Shown in pieces: positions 26,841 through 35,423 of a stretch of 64,000 bases of DNA. The notes beneath the pieces were generated by a model. That model made no database searches, was not told the origin of the DNA, and saw nothing but the letters and a program-made list of their open reading frames with translations. The first letter of the stretch is position 1, and each line of letters opens with the position of its first letter. The position numbers were made by a program, and so were the translations under genes. This DNA comes from Campylobacter sp. LR291e (GTDB lineage Bacteria; Campylobacterota; Campylobacteria; Campylobacterales; Campylobacteraceae), in the NCBI RefSeq assembly GCF_008633915.1, contig NZ_VJNV01000022.1:38384-102383 (forward strand), written 5' to 3'.

Positions 26841-28817
26841 ATGAAATTTACAAAGTCACAAAAGCAAATTTTTGATAAGAATCTTAATAATTTATTAAAT
26901 GAGAATTTAAAAATCTCACTTCAAAATATAAAATCAAGCTCCTATAAAGTAGTTATAGGCGAAGATTCGCTTGATATAAATTTAAAAAAGGGTGATGATT
27001 TTTTATATGATAATGCCTTACAAGAAACACTTTCAATGCAGCAAATTTACAAGCAAAAATATATTTTTTACCCTGTTTTATACTTTTTTGGCTTTGGCAA
27101 TGGAATTTTATTTAAATTGCTTTTGCAAAATAAGTACTTAAAGCATATCATAGTTTTTGAACAAGACATAGAGATTATTTGGACAATCTTTCATTTGGTG
27201 GATTTTAGTAAGGAGTTAAAGGATGACAAAATCATACTTTTTGATATCAATCATAGCGATACTAATTCTTTTGTCTTAACTACCTTATTTAGAAGTATCC
27301 CTATGCGTTATTTTTTAAGGGTATATTTTTTAGAACTTAGCTCAAAATACTATGAAAAAAAATTTCATCAAGAAATTCTTGATTTTAATAAAAAAATAGC
27401 AGAAATAATCCATTATGTTATATTAAATCAAGGAAATGATTCTAATGACGCCCTAATAGGCATAAATCAATTAGTTTATAATCTTGATAAAATGATAACT
27501 CATCCAAGCCATGAAAGCTTGATTAAAACAAGAAAGGTTAGTGGTAATCAAACAGCCATTCTCATAGCAACAGGTCCTAGTTTGGTAAAACAGCTTCCTT
27601 TACTTAAAGAAGTTCAAAACAAGGCAGTTTTATTTGTAGCAGATAGTGCTTATCCTATACTTTATAAGCATGGAATAAGACCTGATTATGTTTTATCCTT
27701 AGAAAGAGTTGTTGCAACTGCAAGATATTTTGACAATGATTTTAAGGAATTTGATAAGGATATAGTCTTTATATTCTCACATTTAATCCATAAACAAAGC
27801 ATAGAAAATTTAGAAAAAAATAATAGAAATTATATTTTAGCATTAAGACAACTAAGCTTTTCTGATAGCTTAGGGCTTAATCATTTTGGATACTTAAACT
27901 CAGGTCAAAGCGTAGCCCATTTATCCTTTGGTCTAGCTTGTATGTTAAATTTTAAAAATATCATTTTAATAGGGCAGGATTTAGCATTTTCAAGCGATGA
28001 TGGAAGCACCCATGCTAGTGGACATGTTTATGGTAATTATGGTGGCTATACTGGCAAAGAACACGAGATAGATTATAGCTTAAAGGTAAAGGCCTATGGT
28101 GGCAAGGGAGAAGTTTCTACAAGAAATGCTTGGAATATCTTTCGTATAACCCTACAAGAACACATAGTACAAAGTAAATATTTTGGCATTACAACTTATA
28201 ATTGCACAGAAGGTGGAGCACGTATTGAAGAGTGCATTGAAGAGCCTTTTTTACAAGTATGCAACAAGCTTTTAAAGGATGATTTAGTTAAGGGGGGGGG
28301 CTTAACACCTTTTTGTCTAGCTAAACAAAATGAGTTTTTACTTAGGGCTTATGCTAGAATCTTTAAAAATTTAAGTATAGCACAAGATATTAAAAAGCAA
28401 ATTATCCAAATTAAAAATAGTATCATAAATTCCTTAAATAACATAAATAACGCAAATGAAGAAGAGAAAAAATTTATCTTTGAGTATAGTTTTAATGAGA
28501 TAGATAAGCTTAAAAAAATAATAGTAGATGAGTCTTGTTTATCAGATATGTTTCAAGCCTTGTTTTATCAAAATGAATTAAATATGGCTAAACTGTATGT
28601 TTTTAATCCACAAAATGAAGCAGAGATCATGCAAAAAAAGATTTTTTGGATTAATACGCATTTAAATTATTTTGATGAAATTTATGGGCACTTAAATGTT
28701 ATGCAAAATAGCGTTTTTGAAAATTTAACCCCTCTTGAAAATATCATAAAAGAAAGAAAGCTTAGCAAATACAGAGATAAAATTTTCAATAAATTAGCTT
28801 TAAAATTACAAGGTTAA
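26841..28817 (+). CDS. Motility accessory factor (Maf) flagellin nonulosonyltransferase
   Basis: A 658-residue Maf/DUF115 protein; Maf enzymes move pseudaminic or legionaminic acid onto flagellin in the cytoplasm. The core has TAILIATGPSLVKQLPLL near residue 235, FVADSAYPILYKHGIRPDYV near 260, GSTHASGHVYG near 390 and YNCTEGGARI near 460. A G9 tract (28292-28300) encodes K-G-G-G-L in the ON frame; gain or loss of one G truncates the protein at about residue 490. C. jejuni has several maf genes, some with similar tracts. It ends 2 bases before the ATP-grasp gene. Confidence 0.92.
   Translation: MKFTKSQKQIFDKNLNNLLNENLKISLQNIKSSSYKVVIGEDSLDINLKKGDDFLYDNALQETLSMQQIYKQKYIFYPVLYFFGFGNGILFKLLLQNKYLKHIIVFEQDIEIIWTIFHLVDFSKELKDDKIILFDINHSDTNSFVLTTLFRSIPMRYFLRVYFLELSSKYYEKKFHQEILDFNKKIAEIIHYVILNQGNDSNDALIGINQLVYNLDKMITHPSHESLIKTRKVSGNQTAILIATGPSLVKQLPLLKEVQNKAVLFVADSAYPILYKHGIRPDYVLSLERVVATARYFDNDFKEFDKDIVFIFSHLIHKQSIENLEKNNRNYILALRQLSFSDSLGLNHFGYLNSGQSVAHLSFGLACMLNFKNIILIGQDLAFSSDDGSTHASGHVYGNYGGYTGKEHEIDYSLKVKAYGGKGEVSTRNAWNIFRITLQEHIVQSKYFGITTYNCTEGGARIEECIEEPFLQVCNKLLKDDLVKGGGLTPFCLAKQNEFLLRAYARIFKNLSIAQDIKKQIIQIKNSIINSLNNINNANEEEKKFIFEYSFNEIDKLKKIIVDESCLSDMFQALFYQNELNMAKLYVFNPQNEAEIMQKKIFWINTHLNYFDEIYGHLNVMQNSVFENLTPLENIIKERKLSKYRDKIFNKLALKLQG
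28292..28300 (+). repeat. G9 contingency tract inside maf
   Basis: Nine consecutive G, in frame ON as sequenced. A single-unit change shifts the frame about 170 codons before the natural end. Confidence 0.9.
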
Positions 28818-28819
28818 GC

Positions 28820-29992
28820 ATGGAAAAAAGGCATTTTTTTGTAATAGGTGGAGGAAGTTTACAAGCTGATTTGATTTTATTGGCCAAGAAAGAATTTATA
28901 GTTCATTTATTTGATTATAATGAAGATTGCTTTTGTAGGGATTTAGCTGATATTTTTCATTTAATCTCAATAGATAAAAAAGAAGAAATTTTAAAACTAG
29001 CCAAAGAATACAATATAATAGGCATTGCAACTTGTGCTACTGAACTTGGAAATTTAAGCACTTGTTTTGTTGGAGAGCATCTAAATTTAGGAACAAATTC
29101 CTATGAATGTGCTCTAAATACTACCGATAAACTTCGTATGAAAAAAATTTTTGCTAAGCATGATATAAAAAGTGCTGAATACATCATTTTAAAAGAAGAA
29201 AAGGACTTAGAAAAGATTAAAAGCTTTCCTGTTGTTATAAAGCCAAGCGATAGGAGTGCAGGTAGGGGAGTGGTTAAAATTTATGATAAAAAGGATTTAA
29301 AAAATGCCTTTGAAAATGCACTGAGTTTTTCTTTTAATAAGATAGTCTTAGCAGAAAAGGAGTTAAAGGGTAAGCAAGTAAGCATTGAGTGCATAAGTTC
29401 AAATAAAAAGCACCAAGTTTTAGCTATAACAAGGGAGTATTTTAGAAGAGGCGAATTTGAAGATGATTTTTTAGAAACCATGCATTTAATGCCAGCAAGA
29501 TTAGATAAGGATGATGAAAATTTAATAAAAGATTTTGCTATAAAAATTTTAAATGCCTTTGAAATTTGTTATGGGGCAAGTCATATTGAGATTAAATTTG
29601 ACCCTGATACAAAGGAGATAAGTGTAATTGAGATTGCTAGTAGAATGGGTGGTTTGCGAGATTTTTTAATGCAAAATTCCTTAAATATTAATTATTTACA
29701 ATTATTACTTGATGCTACCTTAAAAAAGCCCTTAAAACCTATATCAATTAAGCCTAGTTGTACTTGTTTGGATTATTTTATTTATACTAAAAAAGACTAT
29801 GAATTTTATAAAGCTTTAAAACAATATAAACCCGAACTTTTCATAAAAGAACATATATTAGCAAATGAAAATACCAAATTTTCTTACCCATCTTCTTTAA
29901 CAGATTCTCATGGGTATTATTATATAAAACTTGATTTAGACCAAGACATAAAACCCTTTATAGAACAAAATTTACAAGCTATAAAAATTTAA
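28820..29992 (+). CDS. ATP-grasp ligase in the flagellin glycosylation cluster
   Basis: A 390-residue ATP-grasp protein of the carbamoyl-phosphate-synthase-like / PurK-like type. It starts with a Rossmann-like VIGGGSLQADLI, then the ATP-binding VVIKPSDRSAGRGVVKIY near residue 136 and the metal-binding HIEIKFDPDTK, then VIEIASRMGG near 255-275. Such enzymes couple ATP hydrolysis to joining a carboxylate with an amine. It follows maf by 2 bases, so a role in decorating the nonulosonate or flagellin is plausible, but the substrate is unknown. Confidence 0.85.
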   Translation: MEKRHFFVIGGGSLQADLILLAKKEFIVHLFDYNEDCFCRDLADIFHLISIDKKEEILKLAKEYNIIGIATCATELGNLSTCFVGEHLNLGTNSYECALNTTDKLRMKKIFAKHDIKSAEYIILKEEKDLEKIKSFPVVIKPSDRSAGRGVVKIYDKKDLKNAFENALSFSFNKIVLAEKELKGKQVSIECISSNKKHQVLAITREYFRRGEFEDDFLETMHLMPARLDKDDENLIKDFAIKILNAFEICYGASHIEIKFDPDTKEISVIEIASRMGGLRDFLMQNSLNINYLQLLLDATLKKPLKPISIKPSCTCLDYFIYTKKDYEFYKALKQYKPELFIKEHILANENTKFSYPSSLTDSHGYYYIKLDLDQDIKPFIEQNLQAIKI

Positions 29993-30001
29993 ACTTATTT
30001 T

Positions 30002-30007
30002 TATAAT
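30002..30007 (+). promoter_or_regulatory. -10 box of the ABC-transporter operon
   Basis: TATAAT after a T-rich stretch; the start near 30014 would leave a leader of about 74 bases containing the inverted repeat at 30032. Confidence 0.45.
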
Positions 30008-30031
30008 AAATATGCTTTAATTTCAGTTTCA

Positions 30032-30055
30032 AATAAGCTTATTTTGGAGCTTATT
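30032..30055. promoter_or_regulatory. Inverted repeat in the leader of the ABC-transporter operon
   Basis: AATAAGCT, 8 bases, AGCTTATT: perfect 8-base arms; AATAAGCTTATT (30032-30043) is itself palindromic. It could be an operator downstream of the promoter, or the end hairpin of the preceding gene. No long T tract follows. Confidence 0.45.
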
Positions 30056-30087
30056 CTCATTTTATAGTTTATTTTAAGGACTTTTTC

Positions 30088-31020
30088 ATGCAAAGAAGAC
30101 AATTTCTAGCACTTTCTAGTGCCTTTTTTGTTTCACTTGTCTCTTTAAAGGCAAATGATTTTTCTAAGGTAAAATTAGGATTTTTACCTATAACTGACCA
30201 TTTTTTAATGATAGCTAAGGAACTTTACCCTGATAGCTTTCAAAGCATTAAATTTAACTCTTGGCCTGATTTAAGCGAGGCCTTAAGGGCTGGTAGCATA
30301 GACGGGGCTTTTATGTTAAATCCACTTGCCTTAAAACTTTCAACGCAACTACCGTTAAAATCAATTATGGCAACTCACAGAAACGGGTCGGTCCTAAGCG
30401 TAAAAAAAGAAATCAATAGCATAAACGATTTAAAAGGTAAAAAGATTGCTATACCAAGTCGTTTTTCTACTCATTTTTTACTTTTAAACACGCTTTTAAC
30501 GCAAAATAATATTAAGCTAAGTGAAGTAAACTTAATAGACATGGCACCAAGTGAAATGCCTTTTGCTTTAAAAAATGGCTCAATTGATGCCTTTTTAGTA
30601 GCCCAGCCCTTTGGAAATTTGGCAAATTCCTTAAATATTTCAAAAAGTTTAAAATTATCAAGCCAAATTTTGCCAAACCACACTTGCTGCCAGTTTGTAG
30701 TAAATAAAAATTTATATGAAAATAAAGATAAATTGCAAGGTCTTGTTAATAATTTTGTAAAAACTGCTAAGTTTATAAATGAAAATAAAGACGAAGCTAT
30801 AATCTTAGGCAACAAGGTTTTAGGGCATAAAAAAGAACTTTTAGCAAGTGTTATAAGAGATGAAAATTTGATATCTTTTTCGAATTTAAAAGTTAGCCAA
30901 AATGATTTTGACATAGTAATTTCGGGCATGAAAGATGCAGGGGTAGAAAATTTTAACATTTCATATAGCGATTTTGTAGATATTTCTTTTATAACTAAGG
31001 CTTATGTTAATAATGCTTAG
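30088..31020 (+). CDS. ABC transporter substrate-binding protein (nitrate/sulfonate/taurine type)
   Basis: A 310-residue periplasmic binding protein of the NMT1/SsuA/TauA class. The N-terminus MQRRQFLALSSAFFVSL has a twin-arginine-like RRQFL signal with cleavage near residue 23. The two lobes show KLGFLPITDHF, LKSIMATHRNGSV near 90 and KGKKIAIPSRFSTHFLLLN near 115, typical of this class. An AAGGA site lies seven bases upstream. First gene of a five-gene operon with permease, ATPase, OsmC and an acyl-CoA-dehydrogenase-like gene. Ligand unknown; sulfonates are most likely. Confidence 0.85.
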   Translation: MQRRQFLALSSAFFVSLVSLKANDFSKVKLGFLPITDHFLMIAKELYPDSFQSIKFNSWPDLSEALRAGSIDGAFMLNPLALKLSTQLPLKSIMATHRNGSVLSVKKEINSINDLKGKKIAIPSRFSTHFLLLNTLLTQNNIKLSEVNLIDMAPSEMPFALKNGSIDAFLVAQPFGNLANSLNISKSLKLSSQILPNHTCCQFVVNKNLYENKDKLQGLVNNFVKTAKFINENKDEAIILGNKVLGHKKELLASVIRDENLISFSNLKVSQNDFDIVISGMKDAGVENFNISYSDFVDISFITKAYVNNA

Positions 31021-31753
31021 TTTTCGCCTTTTATCCTTAGTTTTATTTGTCCTTGTTATAGGGCTTTGGCACTTTTTAAGCATTAAGGGCTTTTTTGTAA
31101 TCATTCCAAGTCCCTTAGCTGTTTATGAGTGCTTTTTAGCAAATTTAAATGTCTTGCAAGTGGCTATTTTTGATAGCTTAAGAAGATTTTTTATAGGCTA
31201 TATTTTAGGGGCATTTTTAGGGGTAATCTTAGGTCTTATTTTAGGTCGTTTTAGGCCGCTTGAAATTTTACTTGAACCTTTTACCCAGTTTTTAAGACCA
31301 CTTTCTCCACTTGCACTCTTACCCTTAATAGTGCTTATCTTTGGCATAGGTGACATTGGGGCTATTTTTATAATAGCTTATTCTGTATTTTTCCCTATAC
31401 TTTTTTTATGTATTAGTGGGGTTAGAAATATACCAAAACAAAGGCTTTTAATGGCTCAAAATTTCGGGGCAAATGAAAGGCTTATTTTTTATCATATCAT
31501 TTTACCAAGCACCTTCTTAAGTATAGCAAGTGGCTTAAAACTAGCTGCAGCAATAGCCTTTATACAACTTGTAGCTGCTGAAATGTTAGGTGTTCAAAGT
31601 GGTCTTGGATATATGATTATTGATGGTAGAAACTTACTTCAAGTTGATTATATCTTAGTAGCCATTATAGTAATAGGCTTTTTAGGCTTTGTACTTCAAA
31701 TTTTATTTAGTCTCTTAGAAAATTTCATTAAAGCAAGAATGGGTCATAAATGA
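31004..31753 (+). CDS. ABC transporter permease (SsuC/TauC type)
   Basis: A 249-residue inner-membrane protein with about six membrane segments and the binding-protein-dependent transport signature (EAA loop) GVRNIPKQRLLMAQNFGANE near residue 145, which contacts the ATPase. Two starts are possible: ATG 31004 (ribosome site AAGG only three bases away) or ATG 31013 (MLSFRLL, twelve bases away); neither spacing is ideal. It overlaps the binding-protein gene and, by 4 bases, the ATPase gene. Confidence 0.87.
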   Translation: MLIMLSFRLLSLVLFVLVIGLWHFLSIKGFFVIIPSPLAVYECFLANLNVLQVAIFDSLRRFFIGYILGAFLGVILGLILGRFRPLEILLEPFTQFLRPLSPLALLPLIVLIFGIGDIGAIFIIAYSVFFPILFLCISGVRNIPKQRLLMAQNFGANERLIFYHIILPSTFLSIASGLKLAAAIAFIQLVAAEMLGVQSGLGYMIIDGRNLLQVDYILVAIIVIGFLGFVLQILFSLLENFIKARMGHK

Positions 31754-32502
31754 ATATAGTTTTAAAAAATGTTAGCAAGACTTATTCTAACAATATTATT
31801 TTGTCAAATTTAAATTTAAGCTTTAAGGATGGCGATTTTACCACGCTTTTGGGGGCTAGTGGCTGTGGAAAAAGCACACTACTTAATATAATAAGTGGCT
31901 TTGAAAGCTTTGGTGGAGAAATTCTTATCAATGAAAAAGCCTATAAAAATAGCTTAACAATTGATAATACAAGAATTAAAATTTTTCAAGATTACGCCCT
32001 TTTAGAATATAAAAGCGTTTTAGGAAACGTACTTTTTGCCTTAACATGCAAGAAAATTCCTAAAAATAAGGCATTAGAAAGGGCTAAGTATTATTTAAAT
32101 TTGGTAGGACTTTATGAAAAAAGGGATAGTTTTATAAATGAGTTAAGTGGAGGTCAAAAGCAAAGGGTAGCACTTGCAAGGGCGTTAAGCGTAGAACCTA
32201 AAATGCTTTTGCTTGATGAGCCCTTTTCTGCCCTTGATAACTTTACTAGAAAAAAGCTACAAAATGAGCTTTTAAGCATAGTTTCTAAGCTAAAAATGAG
32301 TGCTATTTTTGTAACCCATGATTTAGAAGAGGCTGTGTTTTTAGGAAATAGAATTATCATTTTAAAGGAAAGGGGTGAAATAGTTGGCGATTTAAAGGGC
32401 TTAAAAAATATCACAAGTAGACAAAGCCTTGAATTTAACGCCTTAAAAAATGAAATAGAAAGTCTTTTAAAGGGAAAAAGTAAAGATGAGTATTATATCT
32501 AA
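31750..32502 (+). CDS. ABC transporter ATPase (SsuB/TauB type)
   Basis: A 250-residue nucleotide-binding subunit: Walker A LLGASGCGKSTLL near residue 33, signature NELSGGQKQRVALARAL near 129, Walker B MLLLDEPFSALDN near 151, and switch histidine in FVTHDLEEAV near 185. Length and layout match SsuB/TauB/NrtD importers. It overlaps the permease by 4 bases, and OsmC follows 21 bases downstream with its own AAGGAG site. Confidence 0.93.
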   Translation: MNIVLKNVSKTYSNNIILSNLNLSFKDGDFTTLLGASGCGKSTLLNIISGFESFGGEILINEKAYKNSLTIDNTRIKIFQDYALLEYKSVLGNVLFALTCKKIPKNKALERAKYYLNLVGLYEKRDSFINELSGGQKQRVALARALSVEPKMLLLDEPFSALDNFTRKKLQNELLSIVSKLKMSAIFVTHDLEEAVFLGNRIIILKERGEIVGDLKGLKNITSRQSLEFNALKNEIESLLKGKSKDEYYI

Positions 32503-32523
32503 TCAAATTTTAAAGGAGAAAAT

Positions 32524-33078
32524 ATGAAAGAAAATGTTGTTGCAGGTTGTGCTTGTTTAAGTCCTATTGATAGGGCAGGTTTAGAGGCCTTAATAAAAAG
32601 TGGCAAGGAAAATCCAGAAGTGATTAAAACCTTAAAATGCAAAACTATAGCCGTTGGTAAGTTTAGACACGAAAATTATATTCGCAATCTTCCAGCCTAT
32701 ATAGTTGATGAACCGCCTGTTTTACTAGGAGATGATACAGCGCCAAATCCTAGCGAGGTAGTTTTAGCCGCACTTGGTTCTTGCATTTGTGTTGGAATTC
32801 ATGCTAATGCAATAGCCCAAAACATTACTATAAGTAAGCTTGAAATCGAACTTGAGGGCGATTTAAATATAACTGCTGTTTGGGGAACTGGTGATTTAAG
32901 TAAAAATAAACCACTTGGCTTTACTGAACTTAGAATTAAGGTTGATTTGCAAAGCGATGCAGATGAAAAAACTAAAGAAGCCTTAATAGAACATGCGACT
33001 AAATACTCACCCGTGGCAAATACTATGATTCGCCACGTTAAAGTCGAAGTTGACGATAAAGAATTTAAAGGCTTATAA
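32524..33078 (+). CDS. OsmC-family protein
   Basis: A 184-residue OsmC/Ohr-fold protein. The first redox cysteine is present in ALGSCICVGIHA near residue 84. At the second position, where peroxidases have CPV, this protein reads YSPVANTM near residue 160, with serine instead. So it may not be a classical organic hydroperoxide reductase, although other cysteines (GCACLS near residue 9) could substitute. Its stop overlaps the next gene's ATG (TAATG). The operon context suggests handling of thiols or reduced sulfur released from an imported compound. Confidence 0.85.
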   Translation: MKENVVAGCACLSPIDRAGLEALIKSGKENPEVIKTLKCKTIAVGKFRHENYIRNLPAYIVDEPPVLLGDDTAPNPSEVVLAALGSCICVGIHANAIAQNITISKLEIELEGDLNITAVWGTGDLSKNKPLGFTELRIKVDLQSDADEKTKEALIEHATKYSPVANTMIRHVKVEVDDKEFKGL

Positions 33079-34076
33079 TGCAAGTACTTGCAAAAGAACT
33101 TTTAGTTTCAAAATTAAAAGAAATTCATCAAGGATATTATCCTAAACAAGAATTAAAAGCCCTTGCACAAAAAGGGCTTTTTAATGGCTTTAATGAGGGG
33201 CTTTTTGGGGCTGTTAAAAACATTATGTTAATATCTTCATATTGTGCAAATACGGGCTTTTGCGTATGGTGTCAATATACTTTGATTTGGTATTTACAAA
33301 ATAGTTCAAATGAGACCTTGAAAAATAAATTTATCCCCTTGCTTTCAAGTGGGACTGAATTTGGAGGAACAGGGCTTAGCAATGGAGCAAAGGCATTAAG
33401 TGATATTGAAAAAAATTTCATTAAAGCAAAAAAAGTTGATAAGGGCTATGTTTTAAATGGTAGCTTGCCTTGGGTTTCAAATTTGGATAATAATCATTAT
33501 TTTGCCTTGCTTTGTGACGCAGATGAAAATGAAAAAATCTTTGCCTTTATTGATTGTTCTAAAGCAAAATTAAGCGATAAAATTCATTTTTGTGCTCTGG
33601 AGGGTTCTGCTACAAAATCAGTAAGCTTAAATGATTATTTTTTAAGTGACGAATTTATCATTGCAAAAAATGGAGAAGAATTTTTTAAAAAAGTATTAAA
33701 GGGCTTTTTATTGTTGCAATGCGGCATGGGTCTTGGGCTTTGTAAGAATTCCATTGAGCTTATGAAAAAGGCTAAAAAAGATGATATAAATTTTTTACCT
33801 ATTAAGCCTAATATGCTTTTAGATAAGGTTTATGACTTTGAAAAAAAGACAGCCTTACTTTGTGAAAATATAAATAATACTGATATTAAAGAAATTATTG
33901 AATTTAGACTGGTCCTGGCTGAATTAAGCTTAGAGTGTTCAAAGTGGGCAGTTTTGTATCAAGGAAGCAATGCTTATTTAAAGGATAGTAATGGGGTTAA
34001 GAATTTGCTAGAAAGCTATTTTATGGCACTTGTAACGCCTTCGATTAAGCATTTATATAAGCTTTTAGCCAAATAA
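33078..34076 (+). CDS. Acyl-CoA-dehydrogenase-like flavoprotein (possible SfnB/DszC-type)
   Basis: A 332-residue protein of the acyl-CoA dehydrogenase superfamily, shorter than the usual 380-400. It has the N-terminal helical domain, the middle beta-domain entry FGGTGLSNGAKALSDIEKN near residue 95 followed by GYVLNGSLPWVSN near 125, and a helical C-terminus. The family includes flavin-dependent monooxygenases for organosulfur compounds next to sulfonate importers; that fits the operon but is an inference. It starts on the OsmC stop and its end overlaps the convergent lnt gene by 12 bases. Confidence 0.75.
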   Translation: MQVLAKELLVSKLKEIHQGYYPKQELKALAQKGLFNGFNEGLFGAVKNIMLISSYCANTGFCVWCQYTLIWYLQNSSNETLKNKFIPLLSSGTEFGGTGLSNGAKALSDIEKNFIKAKKVDKGYVLNGSLPWVSNLDNNHYFALLCDADENEKIFAFIDCSKAKLSDKIHFCALEGSATKSVSLNDYFLSDEFIIAKNGEEFFKKVLKGFLLLQCGMGLGLCKNSIELMKKAKKDDINFLPIKPNMLLDKVYDFEKKTALLCENINNTDIKEIIEFRLVLAELSLECSKWAVLYQGSNAYLKDSNGVKNLLESYFMALVTPSIKHLYKLLAK

Positions 34077-35423
34077 TTGTTGCCAAAGGGCCTTTGCTTT
34101 TTGGCTTATATCATTAAATTTATTTTCCCATTCTTTATAAAGTAGAGTTTTAGGTCTAATCACAGCATTTCCTTTGCCATTTGTAGCATGATAAATGCTT
34201 ACTCCATATTTGTTTGCATAATATCTCATTAAAAGCTGTTGCAATTTATACTCACTTGAATAATTAAACCAAGCATTATTTGAAATGGCTATTATAAGCT
34301 TTGATTTTTTATAAATTGCTTCTTTGGTAGCCTCGTAGCAAATAGCGTTTGTAATGAGTTGATTTTTAAGCTTATATTGACTAAGTAGGGGACCTTGAGA
34401 AAATTCTTGCATATTTGGTAAAAACCATTTTCTAACAAGGCTTGAAAAATAAGGAATGTATTCACCAAAAGGTACCAAATAATGCTTATCTAAGACATTC
34501 AAAATTCCACTTGCATAAATATAAGTAGAATTAAATACTTCATTATCATCGTCCGTGTTAAAGGCACCCGTTATTATAGTAATTTTTTTAGAAAGTTCTA
34601 AAAGTTCCTTGTGAAATTCGCCCTCATAAGCATTTTTTAAATCAAAGGCAAAGGCACTTTCAGGTAAGATTACTAATTCTTTTTTATTATCAATTGCTTT
34701 TTGAATTTCATAAAGTAAGATATTTGCATCTTCTATTTTATTTTCATTTATGTATTTTTTACCTTGATTAATATTTGTATTTACCAACTCATATCTTAAA
34801 TTTAAGCTTTGACTTTCTTTTATATCATAATGAAAGCCTATAAAGAAAATTGCTGTTATAATCGCCATTTTATAGTATCTTGAAATAAAACGTTCATAAT
34901 AAAAATAAGCTATTAAAAATAAACAAATGCTTCCTTGCAAATTTGAATCAAAAAAGCCAGGCACTGTTAAAATTCCCCAATTTAGCCAATCAAAGCCAAT
35001 AGGGTGGATATAACTTAAACAAAAAATCGCACTTAAACGCAATAAATCAAAGTGAAATAAATGACAAATTCTAAACAAAATTCCATATACTAAGCCAACT
35101 AATAAGATAATAACAGGCACTAAATAAGTTAAATCAAAATAAATAGAAGATAAACCAAGCCACCAAAACCAGAAAATTCCTACTAAAACGCCTACCCAAA
35201 AATAGCCCTTTGCCTTTTGTCTAAGCAATAACACAAGTCCCCATATAGATAAAAGCGGGCTTAGAGTTTGAGTGTATATATTGTCATAAAAAGATAAATA
35301 AATACAATTTGATAGTAAAATTGCTATAAAAAAGACTTTTATTATTTTAAAAATGATAGAATTATAATTAAAATTTTTTGGAACAAAGGAAAAATATGAC
35401 AGAATCGGGACTCTTAAGCTCAT
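34065..35423 (-). CDS. lnt: Apolipoprotein N-acyltransferase
   Basis: Inner-membrane enzyme that N-acylates the diacylglyceryl cysteine of lipoproteins. The protein (up to 452 residues) has an N-terminal block of membrane segments followed by a nitrilase domain: catalytic Glu in VILPESAFAF near residue 260, Lys in DKHYLVPFGEYIP near 317, and Cys in NAICYEATKE near 370. The start is uncertain: ATG 35423 lies inside yajC, and a TATAAT facing this strand lies downstream of it (35361-35366), so translation might begin later at a non-ATG codon. Confidence 0.9.
   Translation of the reverse strand: MSLRVPILSYFSFVPKNFNYNSIIFKIIKVFFIAILLSNCIYLSFYDNIYTQTLSPLLSIWGLVLLLRQKAKGYFWVGVLVGIFWFWWLGLSSIYFDLTYLVPVIILLVGLVYGILFRICHLFHFDLLRLSAIFCLSYIHPIGFDWLNWGILTVPGFFDSNLQGSICLFLIAYFYYERFISRYYKMAIITAIFFIGFHYDIKESQSLNLRYELVNTNINQGKKYINENKIEDANILLYEIQKAIDNKKELVILPESAFAFDLKNAYEGEFHKELLELSKKITIITGAFNTDDDNEVFNSTYIYASGILNVLDKHYLVPFGEYIPYFSSLVRKWFLPNMQEFSQGPLLSQYKLKNQLITNAICYEATKEAIYKKSKLIIAISNNAWFNYSSEYKLQQLLMRYYANKYGVSIYHATNGKGNAVIRPKTLLYKEWENKFNDISQKAKALWQQLFG
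35363..35368 (+). promoter_or_regulatory. -10 box of the yajC-secD-secF operon
   Basis: TATAAT 28 bases before the yajC start. The sequence ATTATAAT reads as a -10 box on both strands, so it may also serve lnt. Confidence 0.5.

Noticed and set aside
34078..34104. Terminator hairpin (CAAAGGGCCTTTG) at the convergent ends of the flavoprotein and lnt genes
   Set aside because: It lies inside lnt coding sequence, the stem is short and the T run is weak; not distinct enough to list.
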